Source: Arthrobacter sp. Soil736 (GTDB lineage Bacteria; Actinomycetota; Actinomycetes; Actinomycetales; Micrococcaceae). Taken from it: a stretch of DNA of 64,000 nucleotides. The number at the start of each line of letters is the position of its first letter. The first letter of the stretch is position 1. The notes under the pieces are model-generated. The model had not been told where the DNA came from and ran no database searches. It saw nothing but the letters and a program-made list of their open reading frames with translations. The DNA lies in contig NZ_LMSB01000045.1 in assembly GCF_001428005.1 (NCBI RefSeq), forward strand, positions 62,001 to 126,000, in the 5' to 3' direction. This document shows positions 51,301 through 59,292 of the stretch, piece after piece. Made by a program: the position numbers and the translations under genes.

Positions 51301-52485
51301 TGTCAGCGGCAGGACGGAAGCCGGTCCGTGAACCACAATCCGGGTCCCCCGGGCCAGCGGATATCCGGTGAGCTGCATGAGGACTGAGCGCATCATCCCC
51401 TGCACTTCCGTGTCCGGTCCCCGGACTGTGACAACGGGAACCCCAGGATCCAGAAGCAGCGGCACAGCTCCGAGGCCGGGGAGCCGGAAGTCCGGATCCT
51501 CAGGCTCAAACCGGACGTTGGCCAGTTGGTCTGCCGTTCCCAGCCGGAGCCAGACGCCGGAGGCCGCCCGTTGGGCGTCCTCCGGTGCCACCACGCTGGG
51601 CGAGTACAGTGCCAGCTCCGCGGCCGACGGCGCGGACCGTCGTCGTCGTTCCTTATCTCTTGACGCTGCCGCCGAAACTGCCGACCGCAGTTCGCGGCGC
51701 CGCCGCCGTCCCGCGACGACGGGGACCATTACCGTCACTGCCGATATGGCAGTGAACGCCAAGAACATCCACATCCCGGTCGCCAGTGCCAGCCCCACTC
51801 CGAGAGCGAGAGGCAGCCCGGCGCCGAGAAGGAGAGCCGCCCGGCTGCCCTGCTCAGCGGCGCGCGGAATCTTCAGGGGCTCCGCCACGGACAGTCCGGC
51901 GGAGCCCAGGTGAGAGTCTCGTGAACCCGGCGGCCCCGAAACCAGGACTGACAGGGTCGAGTTTCCGCACCGGATGAGTGAGCTGGTGGAAATGACGGCG
52001 TTCCTGACGCGTTTGCCATCCACTTCCGTACCGTTGACGCTGTCAAGGTCCAGAATTGTCATGGCCGTGTCCGAAACCTCGATCCTGGCGTGTTCCCGGG
52101 ACAGGTCCGGATCCGGGATTGTCAGTTCCGCGTTGGTACGTCCGATCCGGTAGCTTCCGCGGCGCAGGGGCAGAATCGTCCCAGCACCCGGGCCGCTGTG
52201 CACGGCCAGCAACAAGGCAGCGGAAGCATCCGGGCCCGGCCTTGGCCTCGCCCGCATCCGGCGGCCGTCGACGAGGACCGCCCCGTTGACGAGGGGGACC
52301 TCGCCGACCGTCATGGCGTCGAGCGCCAGACCATTCACCGTCAGCTCGCGCGTTCCGAACGCGCGGGCCACCGCACGGTCCAGTTCCGCGCCCGGGCAGC
52401 CGGGCCGCACCCGGACGGTCAGTTCCACAGCCGCATCGGAGCGCACCGCCCCCGGGCCGCGGACCAAAGTGCAGTGCAGGGTCAC
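48382..52485 (-). CDS. EssC-like FHA/FtsK-SpoIIIE ATPase
   Basis: 1367 residues. Order: a ubiquitin-like or FHA-like head (1-90), an FHA domain (93-183; YRIGRTNAELTIPDPDLSRE), two helices (217-258), a basic linker, then three FtsK-like domains. Domain 1 is intact: Walker A GTTGSGKSE (575-583), DFKGG (607-611), Walker B LILIIDEF (678-685). Domain 2 lacks Walker A (GGTSADPA, 920-927). Domain 3 has GAAGSGKSS (1197-1205) and VLVVDDAD (1250-1257). This is the plan of EssC/EccC motors of type VII secretion. No WXG100, EsaA/B or EccB/D gene is near. The start GTG 52485 has GGAGGA seven bases upstream. Confidence 0.85.
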   Translation of the reverse strand: MTLHCTLVRGPGAVRSDAAVELTVRVRPGCPGAELDRAVARAFGTRELTVNGLALDAMTVGEVPLVNGAVLVDGRRMRARPRPGPDASAALLLAVHSGPGAGTILPLRRGSYRIGRTNAELTIPDPDLSREHARIEVSDTAMTILDLDSVNGTEVDGKRVRNAVISTSSLIRCGNSTLSVLVSGPPGSRDSHLGSAGLSVAEPLKIPRAAEQGSRAALLLGAGLPLALGVGLALATGMWMFLAFTAISAVTVMVPVVAGRRRRRELRSAVSAAASRDKERRRRSAPSAAELALYSPSVVAPEDAQRAASGVWLRLGTADQLANVRFEPEDPDFRLPGLGAVPLLLDPGVPVVTVRGPDTEVQGMMRSVLMQLTGYPLARGTRIVVHGPASVLPLTARYLPAVTLHAAAGITAAVLADDPAAAGVPGVLLIAGSTATSISDAGLIEGARRHGWRLIHFTDRGARPADTDIELGERRAWFRSAGSTRRFVPDLVPLNVFDRYCRQSGHAHEGAPHSGASLPATCPLTDILEASAAGTAQRWAGGRLMPGLTVPIGRSANGVRLLDLEAGGPHVLIAGTTGSGKSELLRTLTAALALSFPPDRVNVLFFDFKGGSGLGPLAALPHCVGMLTDLTRGELDRTLVSLRAEVRRREQMLAAAAAPDLAAYRLSKAADEHPLPQLILIIDEFRILVEDAPESLSELMRIAAIGRSLGIHLVMATQRPQGALTADIRANVTTSIALRMQSAHESADVIGTNAAAGIAVETPGRAFLARGTEAPEEFQSASLSGAPPDARDCEVTVLRTCEALEMPASAAAGDGTAAPPQTPAAAVTPIAALTGSLWEALGGAAVRSPVAMPLPDVLPCPPRGRNGTAAAGPAGDLPDATAPRGDGWCLELGWLDLPEEQRLAGLNWRPGTDGHLALIGGTSADPADALSLTLDQLVTHSTESHLYVLDADGSYAALASSCRAGAVVNLHDLRRGVRVLERLSEEMSRRLSQTATIPATPLVLAISGWGSWVSALRAGQLLWAEDLVHGLVRDGLGAGIAVIVSGDRELVTARFLSAVPNRIYFPRGATEESRLAWPKMPEVPAVPGRAVAIGALAGNRRSVCQLYTRDGLPGPEVLPQESPRTRPFRVDPLPLHVPLAELLARIRSPKGTPGPDTPDAGQTGRARNLKLWIGVGGDELAPVSVRVPCGGALAVLGAAGSGKSSFLRTVPALNPGVAGWLLPAPGVNPADYWAETHAAAAKGVLAKDAVLVVDDADLLPAATHQLLLELNALGRTVVMAAGFGPALVQRVPLALAARNCGSGILIAPRSPMDGDLFGLRHELEPNPPPGRAVLLADGRAMAVQLAACRPEELSAGGPSAGGPPAVG

Positions 52486-52567
52486 CGGCTGGTCCTCCGT
52501 TCTTCGGGGCAACTTAGGCCCCACGCTAGCGCCGGCGCCGCCGTGACGGCTCGCCTGAATCCGGCTA

Positions 52568-52576
52568 TGTGGATAA
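52568..52576 (-). promoter_or_regulatory. Isolated DnaA box
   Basis: TGTGGATAA is the exact complement of the DnaA consensus TTATCCACA. It lies 83 bp upstream of the FtsK-like gene in a divergent spacer. A single box cannot be an origin; it may titrate DnaA or affect transcription. Confidence 0.4.
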
Positions 52577-52727
52577 CCGTGCACAGCCGCTCGCTGCAAC
52601 CAGCCGGCCCCGTCGACGGGGAGTAGCGGAGTCGGCGTAAGGACGGGACAGCGGATAGTGTTAAGCAAAACCGGGTGCGGCAGCGTGGCTGCCGCCTGCC
52701 AGTCATGAGAGAAAAGGCTTCAGAATC

Positions 52728-54017
52728 GTGAAGATTGCTGTAATTGCGTTGGGGAAAATCGGGCTGCCGCTGGCTGTCCAGTTTGCTTCCAAGGGCCATG
52801 ATGTTGTCGGCGTCGACGTCAACCAGCAGGTCGTGGAGCTGATCAACGCGGGCACGGAGCCGTTCCCCGGCGAAGCCCACCTGCAGGAGAAGCTTTCGGA
52901 ACTCGTGCCGGCAGGCAAACTCCGCGCCACCACCGATTACGCCGACGCCGTGCCCGGCGCAGACGCCGTGGTGCTCGTTGTGCCGCTGTTTGTTGACGCT
53001 GAAGCGAAGCCTGACTTTGGCTGGATGGACGGTGCAACGGCTGAACTGGCCAAGCACCTGACGCCGGGAACCCTCGTGTCCTATGAGACAACCCTGCCAG
53101 TCGGAACCACGCGCTCACGCTGGAAGCCTGCCCTTGAGGCCGGTTCCGGGCTGGTCGAGGGCGAGGATTTCCACCTTGTCTTTTCCCCGGAGCGGGTCCT
53201 GACGGGACGCGTATTTGAGGATCTGCGCAAGTACCCCAAGCTCGTCGGCGGCCTGTCCGAAGCGGGCGCGGCGAAGGCCGTTGAGTTCTACGAATCCGTG
53301 CTGGACTTCGACGAGCGTGCCGATCTCCGCAGGCCGAACGGCGTCTGGGACCTGGGGTCCGCGGAGGCGTCCGAGCTGGCCAAGCTGGCCGAGACGACGT
53401 ACCGGGACGTCAACATCGGACTGGCCAACCAGTTCGCGCGTTTCGCCGCCACGGCCGGCATTGACATCTACCAGGTCATCGAAGCCTCGAATTCCCAGCC
53501 CTACAGCCACATCCACCAGCCGGGCATTGCCGTCGGTGGCCACTGCATCCCCGTTTACCCGCGCCTGTACCTCTGGAATGATCCGGAGGCCACCGTCGTC
53601 CGGGCTGCCCGCGCTGCCAACGCCGACATGCCGGACTACACGGTGGGCCTCCTCGAAGGTGCGTACGGTGACCTGACTGGCGCCCGCGTCGTTGTCCTGG
53701 GTGCCGCGTACCGCGGCGGCGTGAAGGAGACAGCCTTCTCCGGCGTCTTTGACGCTGTCACGTCGCTTGAGAAGCGCGGCGCCGAGGTGTCGGTCCACGA
53801 CCCGCTGTACACGGATGCGGAACTGGACAAGCTCGGCTTCGCGGCGTACCACCTTGGAGAGCCCGTTGATGCGGCCGTGGTCCAGGCCGACCACGCCGAG
53901 TACAGGGAATTGTCGCCCGCTGACCTGCCGGGCATCAAAGCGTTTATTGACGGCCGTCGCGTGAGCTCCGCTGACCGGTGGGCCGGGGTCACCTACCGCG
54001 TCATTGGCAAGGCCTGA
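52728..54017 (+). CDS. UDP-N-acetylhexosamine 6-dehydrogenase (WbpA/WecC type)
   Basis: 429 residues of the UDP-glucose/GDP-mannose dehydrogenase family. The NAD-binding fold starts at once (MKIAVIALGKIGLPLAVQFA), the active cysteine is C273 in GIAVGGHCIPVYP, and the catalytic lysine-containing block is SEASELAKLAETTYRDVNIG-like (212-230). It oxidises C6 of a UDP-amino sugar to the uronic acid. With the three genes behind it, the set WbpA-D-E-B for UDP-2,3-diacetamido-glucuronic acid is complete. UDP-ManNAc oxidation is the alternative. Confidence 0.87.
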   Translation: MKIAVIALGKIGLPLAVQFASKGHDVVGVDVNQQVVELINAGTEPFPGEAHLQEKLSELVPAGKLRATTDYADAVPGADAVVLVVPLFVDAEAKPDFGWMDGATAELAKHLTPGTLVSYETTLPVGTTRSRWKPALEAGSGLVEGEDFHLVFSPERVLTGRVFEDLRKYPKLVGGLSEAGAAKAVEFYESVLDFDERADLRRPNGVWDLGSAEASELAKLAETTYRDVNIGLANQFARFAATAGIDIYQVIEASNSQPYSHIHQPGIAVGGHCIPVYPRLYLWNDPEATVVRAARAANADMPDYTVGLLEGAYGDLTGARVVVLGAAYRGGVKETAFSGVFDAVTSLEKRGAEVSVHDPLYTDAELDKLGFAAYHLGEPVDAAVVQADHAEYRELSPADLPGIKAFIDGRRVSSADRWAGVTYRVIGKA

Positions 54018-54078
54018 CCGTCTTGCTGCTGCGGCCCTGGCGGGCTGCGGCGTCAGCACTCTTGAGAGGAACCAAACT

Positions 54079-54678
54079 ATGACTACGACCATTGCTCCGA
54101 GCGCCGACGTTTCGGACCAGGCAATACTCGGCGAGGGCACGAAGATCTGGCACCTTGCCCAGGTGCGCGAACAGGCCAACCTTGGCAAGAACTGCATCGT
54201 GGGCCGCGGCGCGTACGTCGGCACCGGCGTGCAGATCGGTGAGAACACGAAGATCCAAAACTACGCCCTGGTCTACGAGCCGGCCAAGCTCGGCAAAGGG
54301 GTTTTCATCGGCCCTGCAGTGGTGCTGACCAATGACACGTACCCGCGTTCCGTCAGCCCGGACGGCTCGCTGAAGAGCGCCCACGACTGGACGCCTGTGG
54401 GCGTCACCATCGAAGACGGCGCCTCGATCGGTGCCCGGGCCGTGTGCGTCGCGCCGCTGACGGTCGGTCGCTGGGCAACGGTTGCGGCCGGCGCCGTGGT
54501 CACCAAGGATGTCCCGGCGTTTGCCCTCGTGGCGGGCGTCCCTGCGCGCCGCCTCGGGTGGGTCGGGAAGGCAGGCGAACCGCTGCGGCAAGAGGGCGCC
54601 TTCTGGGTGTGTCCTGTCACCGGCGCCAAGTACATTGAAGACGGAAATTCCCTGAAAGAATCTGAGGAGAACGCATGA
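54079..54678 (+). CDS. Left-handed beta-helix N-acetyltransferase (WbpD type)
   Basis: 199 residues with hexapeptide repeats through most of its length (ILGEGTKIWHLAQVREQANL, GTGVQIGENTKIQNY, PLTVGRWATVAAGAVVTKDV). Members with the opening KIWHLAQVRE-x-A acetylate the 3-amino group of UDP-GlcNAc(3N)A using acetyl-CoA (WbpD). It ends with a cysteine-containing tail (FWVCPVTGAKY). The ATG 54079 has AGAGGA upstream; an in-frame earlier start at 54004 would overlap the previous gene and lacks family likeness. The aminotransferase start overlaps its stop. Confidence 0.87.
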   Translation: MTTTIAPSADVSDQAILGEGTKIWHLAQVREQANLGKNCIVGRGAYVGTGVQIGENTKIQNYALVYEPAKLGKGVFIGPAVVLTNDTYPRSVSPDGSLKSAHDWTPVGVTIEDGASIGARAVCVAPLTVGRWATVAAGAVVTKDVPAFALVAGVPARRLGWVGKAGEPLRQEGAFWVCPVTGAKYIEDGNSLKESEENA

Positions 54679-55766
54679 GCTACGACTTTATCCCTGCCGC
54701 GAAGCCGATCATCGGCGACGACGAGCGGGCCGCCGTCGACGCCGTTCTGGCAACAGGAATGCTCGCCCAAGGCACGCAGGTCGCGGAGTTCGAGAAGGAG
54801 TTCTCCGAAGTTCTCCTGGACGGCCGCTCCTCCGTAGCCGTGAACTCCGGCACCTCCGGACTGCACCTTGGCCTTCTTGCCTCCGGCGTCGGACCCGGCG
54901 ACGAAGTCATCGTTCCCTCCTTCACTTTTGCCGCAACCGGCAATTCCGTCGCGCTGACCGGTGCCACCCCCGTGTTTGCCGACATCGAACTGGACCACTA
55001 CACGCTGGACGTGGACCACGTGGCCTCCCTCATCACGGACAAGACCAAGGGCATCATGCCGGTCCACCTCTACGGCCACCCGTTCGACGTCGAGGGCTTC
55101 ACCAAGCTCGCTGCGGAGCGCGGCATCGACCTCTACGAGGATGCCGCCCAGGCCCACGGCGCCAGCTTCAAGGGGAAGAAAGTCGGAACGTTCGGCAAGT
55201 TCGCCATGTTCAGCCTGTACCCGACCAAGAACATGACCTCCGGCGAGGGCGGCATGGTCTCCACGCCGGACGCCACCGTGGAACGGAACCTGCGGCTCCT
55301 GCGGAACCAGGGCATGGAAAAGCAGTACGAAAACGAACTCGTCGGCTTCAACGCCCGGATGACGGACCTACACGCCTCCATCGGGCGCGTGCAGCTCAAG
55401 AAGGTTCTCGGCTGGACGGAACAGCGCCAGCAGAATGCCGCATTCCTGACGGACAACCTCGAAGGTGTGGGCACGCCCAAGGTCGCCGAAGGCGCCTCGC
55501 ACGTCTACCACCAGTACACGATCCGCGTCACCGAGGACCGCGACGGCCTGGCCAAGGCCCTGCGCGAGGAGTACAACATCGGCACCGGCGTGTACTACCC
55601 GGTCCCCAACCACCGTCTTCCCTCGTTCAACCGCACCGAGGACCTGCCCAACACCGAAACCGCGGCCCAGGAAGTCCTGTCCCTGCCGGTCCACCCGTCC
55701 CTGAGCCAGGCAGACCTGGAACGCATCGTCACGGCGGTCAACAAGCTCGTCCAGGCAGGCGCCTGA
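54675..55766 (+). CDS. DegT/DnrJ/EryC1/StrS aminotransferase (WbpE type)
   Basis: 363 residues, a PLP enzyme. The PLP lysine is K185 in LYPTKNMTSGEGG, the PLP-contacting aspartate is in LYEDAAQAHGA (D156), and the fold opens with AAKPIIGDDERAAVDAVLAT. In the WbpE role it adds an amino group from glutamate to the 3-keto sugar made by the WbpB enzyme. The ATG overlaps the stop of the acetyltransferase gene and its own stop overlaps the next ATG by one base, so translation is coupled. Confidence 0.9.
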   Translation: MSYDFIPAAKPIIGDDERAAVDAVLATGMLAQGTQVAEFEKEFSEVLLDGRSSVAVNSGTSGLHLGLLASGVGPGDEVIVPSFTFAATGNSVALTGATPVFADIELDHYTLDVDHVASLITDKTKGIMPVHLYGHPFDVEGFTKLAAERGIDLYEDAAQAHGASFKGKKVGTFGKFAMFSLYPTKNMTSGEGGMVSTPDATVERNLRLLRNQGMEKQYENELVGFNARMTDLHASIGRVQLKKVLGWTEQRQQNAAFLTDNLEGVGTPKVAEGASHVYHQYTIRVTEDRDGLAKALREEYNIGTGVYYPVPNHRLPSFNRTEDLPNTETAAQEVLSLPVHPSLSQADLERIVTAVNKLVQAGA

Positions 55767-56761
55767 TGGGAAACCTTCGCGTTGGCCTGATCGGCCTGGG
55801 AATGATGGGCCGTCACCACGCCCGCGTGATCCGGGAGCTCGACGGCGTTGACCTGGTGGCCGTCGCGGATTCCTACGGGGATCCCCACGGCGTTGCCGGC
55901 CAGCTGGGCTTGCTGTCCTCCGTTGAGGAACTCATCGCCGCGGGCATCGACATGGCAGTCGTTGCCGTGCCCACCGGACTGCACGAGGAAGTGGGGCTGG
56001 CGCTGGCCGAGGCCGGCGTCCACACGCTGGTCGAAAAGCCCATCGCCTCGACCACCGAAGCCGGGCAGCGGATGGTTGATGCGTTTGCAGCCAAAGGGCT
56101 TGTCGGCGCCGTCGGCCACATCGAGCGGTTCAACCCCGCCCTGCAGTCCCTGCGCAAAAGGATTGAGGCCGGCGAGCTCGGCGAGGTCTACCAGATCGCC
56201 ACCCGTCGCCAGGGGCCGTTCCCGGCCCGGATTGCCGACGTCGGCGTGGTCAAGGACCTCGGCACGCACGACATCGACCTGACGGCCTGGCTGGCCCAGA
56301 GCCGGTTCCAGTCCATATTTGCCCACATCACCACCCGCAGCGGCCGCCCGCACGAGGACATGGTCGCTGCCACCGGACACCTCGAAAACGGCGTCATCAC
56401 CAACCACCTGGTCAACTGGCTTTCCCCGATGAAGGAACGCCTGACGATTGTCACCGGTGAAAAGGGGGCCTTCGTGGCCGACACCATCACCGCCGACCTG
56501 ACGTTCTTCGAGAACGGGACCGTCGCCACTGAGTGGGAATCGATGGCCGCCTTCCGCGGAGTCTCCGAGGGCAACGTCACGCGCCTTGCGATCCCCAAGC
56601 CCGAACCACTGCGGACCGAACACGAAGCTTTCCGCGACGCTGTCCTCGGGCTGCGGAGCGACGTGGTCACCATGCAGGAAGGTCTGGACACCCTCCGGGT
56701 CGCCGAAGCCGTGCTGGAATCAGCCACGAGCCGGCAGATCGTGGAGATTGCCGCTTCGTGA
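55766..56761 (+). CDS. Gfo/Idh/MocA-type sugar 3-dehydrogenase (WbpB type)
   Basis: 331 residues. A Rossmann fold at the start (RVGLIGLGMMGRHHARVIRE) leads to the sugar-binding motif TLVEKPIASTTEAG with the EKP lysine, and the C-terminal half contains VVKDLGTHDIDLTAWL with the usual catalytic histidine. In the WbpB role it oxidises C3 of UDP-N-acetylglucuronic acid with bound NAD. Together with genes upstream it gives UDP-GlcNAc(3NAc)A. Fit is by context and family; other Gfo/Idh roles cannot be ruled out. Confidence 0.85.
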   Translation: MGNLRVGLIGLGMMGRHHARVIRELDGVDLVAVADSYGDPHGVAGQLGLLSSVEELIAAGIDMAVVAVPTGLHEEVGLALAEAGVHTLVEKPIASTTEAGQRMVDAFAAKGLVGAVGHIERFNPALQSLRKRIEAGELGEVYQIATRRQGPFPARIADVGVVKDLGTHDIDLTAWLAQSRFQSIFAHITTRSGRPHEDMVAATGHLENGVITNHLVNWLSPMKERLTIVTGEKGAFVADTITADLTFFENGTVATEWESMAAFRGVSEGNVTRLAIPKPEPLRTEHEAFRDAVLGLRSDVVTMQEGLDTLRVAEAVLESATSRQIVEIAAS

Positions 56762-57933
56762 CTGACAAGAGACCCCTCAAGGTCACCGTAGCCTCACGGC
56801 TGTTCACGCCCGAGGTGGGCGCGGCATCATTCAGGCTGCAGGCGCTGGTGGACGGACTGGTGGCAAACGCCGCGGAGGTCAGTGTGCTGACCACGCGGCC
56901 GCCACACGGCTCGCCGGCCTTCACGGCGCCGTACAAACTTTCCCGGTGGCCGGTGCTGCGCGATCCAGGCGGCAACGTGCGGGGCTACGTGCAGTACATG
57001 AGCTTCGATCTGCCGGTATTCTTTCGTCTGTTGTTCTCCCAGGCGGATGTCGTGGTCTCCGAACCGCCGCCCACCACGGGGGTCATGGTGGCCTTGAGCT
57101 CCGCGCTCAGGCGCAGGCCGTTTGTGTACTACGCGGCCGACATCTGGACTGAAGCATTGTCCGCCACGGACGTGCCGGGCATTGTCATCCGAGTGATGAG
57201 GGCTGCCGAAGGCTTCGCGCTGCGCCGTGCCGCCAAGGTCATCGCCATTTCCGACGCCGTCGCGGAGAAGGTCGAGCAGTTTGGCGTCTCCGCGGACCGT
57301 GTAGTTGTCGTTGGAAATGGCATTGACACGTCCGTCTTTGGTCCGGCCGGCGAGTCTGCCGGGTCCGGCGATCCGTACTTCGTCTACACGGGAACCATGT
57401 CCGAGTGGCAGGGCGCGGACATCTTCATCCGTGCGCTGCCGGCAGTGTTGGCCGAGCACCCCGGCGCCAGTATCCGCTTCTTCGGACAGGGGGCCGATGA
57501 GCCCCACCTGAAGGAACTCGCGGAGAAGACAGTTCCGGGCCGCGTGCACTTCGGCGGAGTCATTCCTCCGGCTGAAGCGGCGCGCTGGATCCGCGGGGCA
57601 TCGGCGGCTCTGGTCAGCATCAAGCCGGACCAGGGCTATGACTTCGCGAAGCCGACCAAGATCTATGCCGCCGCCGGGTGCGGCACCCCTGTGATCTTCG
57701 CCGGAACCGGCGATGGCGCAGCGCTCGTCGACGACAACGGACTCGGCGAAGCGGCAAAGTACGACGTTGACAGTGTTGCCGGAGCCATGCGCCGCGTCCT
57801 GACATCTCAAAACAACGGCGACGACGACGGCCGGGACGCCAGGGCCGGCTGGGTGGAGCGGCACGCGTCGCTGGCAAACGCCGGTCGGCATGCTGCCGCC
57901 GCAGTTCTGGCGGCGGCGAGGTCCGGGCGGTAA
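56758..57933 (+). CDS. GT4-family glycosyltransferase
   Basis: 391 residues in the GT-B fold. The acceptor domain starts with KVTVASRLFTPEVGAASFRL and includes DVVVSEPPPTTGVMVAL; the nucleotide-sugar domain has VVVVGNGIDTSVFG, YFVYTGTMSEWQGADIFIRA and the binding motif DFAKPTKIYAAAGCGTPVI. It probably adds a sugar, perhaps the diacetamido-uronic acid, to a lipid-linked glycan on the inner face of the membrane. The GTG at 56758 overlaps the preceding stop (GTGA); the longer frame upstream is a shadow. Confidence 0.88.
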   Translation: MTDKRPLKVTVASRLFTPEVGAASFRLQALVDGLVANAAEVSVLTTRPPHGSPAFTAPYKLSRWPVLRDPGGNVRGYVQYMSFDLPVFFRLLFSQADVVVSEPPPTTGVMVALSSALRRRPFVYYAADIWTEALSATDVPGIVIRVMRAAEGFALRRAAKVIAISDAVAEKVEQFGVSADRVVVVGNGIDTSVFGPAGESAGSGDPYFVYTGTMSEWQGADIFIRALPAVLAEHPGASIRFFGQGADEPHLKELAEKTVPGRVHFGGVIPPAEAARWIRGASAALVSIKPDQGYDFAKPTKIYAAAGCGTPVIFAGTGDGAALVDDNGLGEAAKYDVDSVAGAMRRVLTSQNNGDDDGRDARAGWVERHASLANAGRHAAAAVLAAARSGR

Positions 57934-58048
57934 AGGGTGGTCAGGGAAGCGCCACGGGCTGCTTTTTCGACGGCCGGCACGGGCTCCGGAGCCACTCGGC
58001 CCGCGCTCCGCAGCCACCCCGGAATGCGGGACAAATTTTAACTTCGGG

Positions 58049-58086
58049 TAGTCTAGACCCGGCAGATAGGGCTGTCTATCCCTGCC
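58049..58086 (+). promoter_or_regulatory. Probable glf promoter and 5'-end hairpin
   Basis: TAGTCT (58049-58054) is a likely -10, placing the transcript start near 58061. The RNA would begin with GGCAGATAGGGCUGUCUAUC, which folds back on the following CCUGCC (58061-58086) as nine pairs with one bulge. A good ribosome binding site AGGAGAG follows near 58098 before the GTG. A clear -35 is missing. Confidence 0.4.
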
Positions 58087-58107
58087 ACCAAAACACACAG
58101 GAGAGTT

Positions 58108-59292
58108 GTGAACGCTGATCTCGTCGTAGTCGGTTCGGGTTTTTTTGGCCTGACAATCGCGGAACGCGCCGCCACGGAGCTTGGACTTAAGGTTGCGGTC
58201 CTGGACCGCCGCCACCACATCGGTGGAAACGCTTACAGCGAAAATGAGGCCAAAACGGGCATCGAAGTCCACCGCTACGGCGCCCACCTCTTCCACACCT
58301 CGAACGAGCGGGTCTGGGAGTACGTGAACCGCTTCACTGCGTTCACGAACTACCAGCACAAGGTTTACACCAGCCACAAAGGCGAGGTGTACCAGATGCC
58401 CATCAACCTCGGCACCATCAACCAGTTCTTCCGGGCCTCGATGGGGCCGGCGGAAGCAAGGGCGCTGATCCAGGAGCAGGCCGGGGAGCTCGCGGGCACG
58501 GACCCGCAGAACCTGAACGACAAAGGCATTCAGCTGATCGGCCGGCCCCTCTACGAGGCGTTCATCAAGTACTACACCGGCAAGCAGTGGCAGACGGACC
58601 CGAAGGACCTCCCGGCGGAGATCATTTCCCGCCTCCCGGTCCGCTACAACTACGACAACCGCTACTTCAACGACACCTATGAAGGCCTGCCGGTGGACGG
58701 CTACACCGCGTGGATTGAGCGCATGGCCGACCACCCCAACATTGAGGTTCACCTCAACACCGATTTCTTCGACGGCGGCGCGTTCGGCCAGGCGTCGGTG
58801 CGCGGCCAGGTTCCCGTCATCTACACGGGACCGGTAGACCGCTACTTCAACTACGCCGAAGGTGACCTCTCCTGGCGCACCATCGACCTTGAGGAAGAGG
58901 TCTTGCCCATGGAGGACTTCCAGGGCTGCGCCGTGATGAACTACCCGGACGAAGACGTCCCGTATACCAGGATCCATGAATTCCGGCACTTCCACCCCGA
59001 ACGTGACTACACGAAGGACGCCACGGTGATTATGCGGGAGTTCTCCCGTTTTGCCGAGAAGGGCGACGAACCGTACTACCCGGTGAACACCGCCGTCGAC
59101 CGTTCGAAACTGCAGGCATACCGGGACCTGGCCCGCGGCGAGGACTCAGTGCTGTTCGGCGGCCGGCTGGGCACCTACAAGTACCTTGACATGCACATGG
59201 CCATCGGATCGGCCCTGAGCATGTTTGACAACAAGATCAAGCCCCACTTCAGCGGCGGGGCGAAGCTGGAAAGCGGAGGAGTAGACGCATGA
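58108..59292 (+). CDS. glf: UDP-galactopyranose mutase
   Basis: 394 residues. The FAD motif is VVGSGFFGLTIAERAA; family blocks include RRHHIGGNAYSE, YGAHLFHTSNERVWEYVNRF, and EAFIKYYTGKQWQTDPKDLP with the W and the arginine set of the active site. It ring-contracts UDP-galactopyranose to UDP-galactofuranose with reduced flavin. The galactofuranosyltransferase gene overlaps it by four bases, so the product is used at once. The start is GTG at 58108 after AGGAGAG. Confidence 0.96.
   Translation: MNADLVVVGSGFFGLTIAERAATELGLKVAVLDRRHHIGGNAYSENEAKTGIEVHRYGAHLFHTSNERVWEYVNRFTAFTNYQHKVYTSHKGEVYQMPINLGTINQFFRASMGPAEARALIQEQAGELAGTDPQNLNDKGIQLIGRPLYEAFIKYYTGKQWQTDPKDLPAEIISRLPVRYNYDNRYFNDTYEGLPVDGYTAWIERMADHPNIEVHLNTDFFDGGAFGQASVRGQVPVIYTGPVDRYFNYAEGDLSWRTIDLEEEVLPMEDFQGCAVMNYPDEDVPYTRIHEFRHFHPERDYTKDATVIMREFSRFAEKGDEPYYPVNTAVDRSKLQAYRDLARGEDSVLFGGRLGTYKYLDMHMAIGSALSMFDNKIKPHFSGGAKLESGGVDA

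Noticed and set aside
48382..52485. A complete type VII secretion locus
   Set aside because: Only the ATPase is present; I looked for WXG100-size genes on both strands around it and found none.
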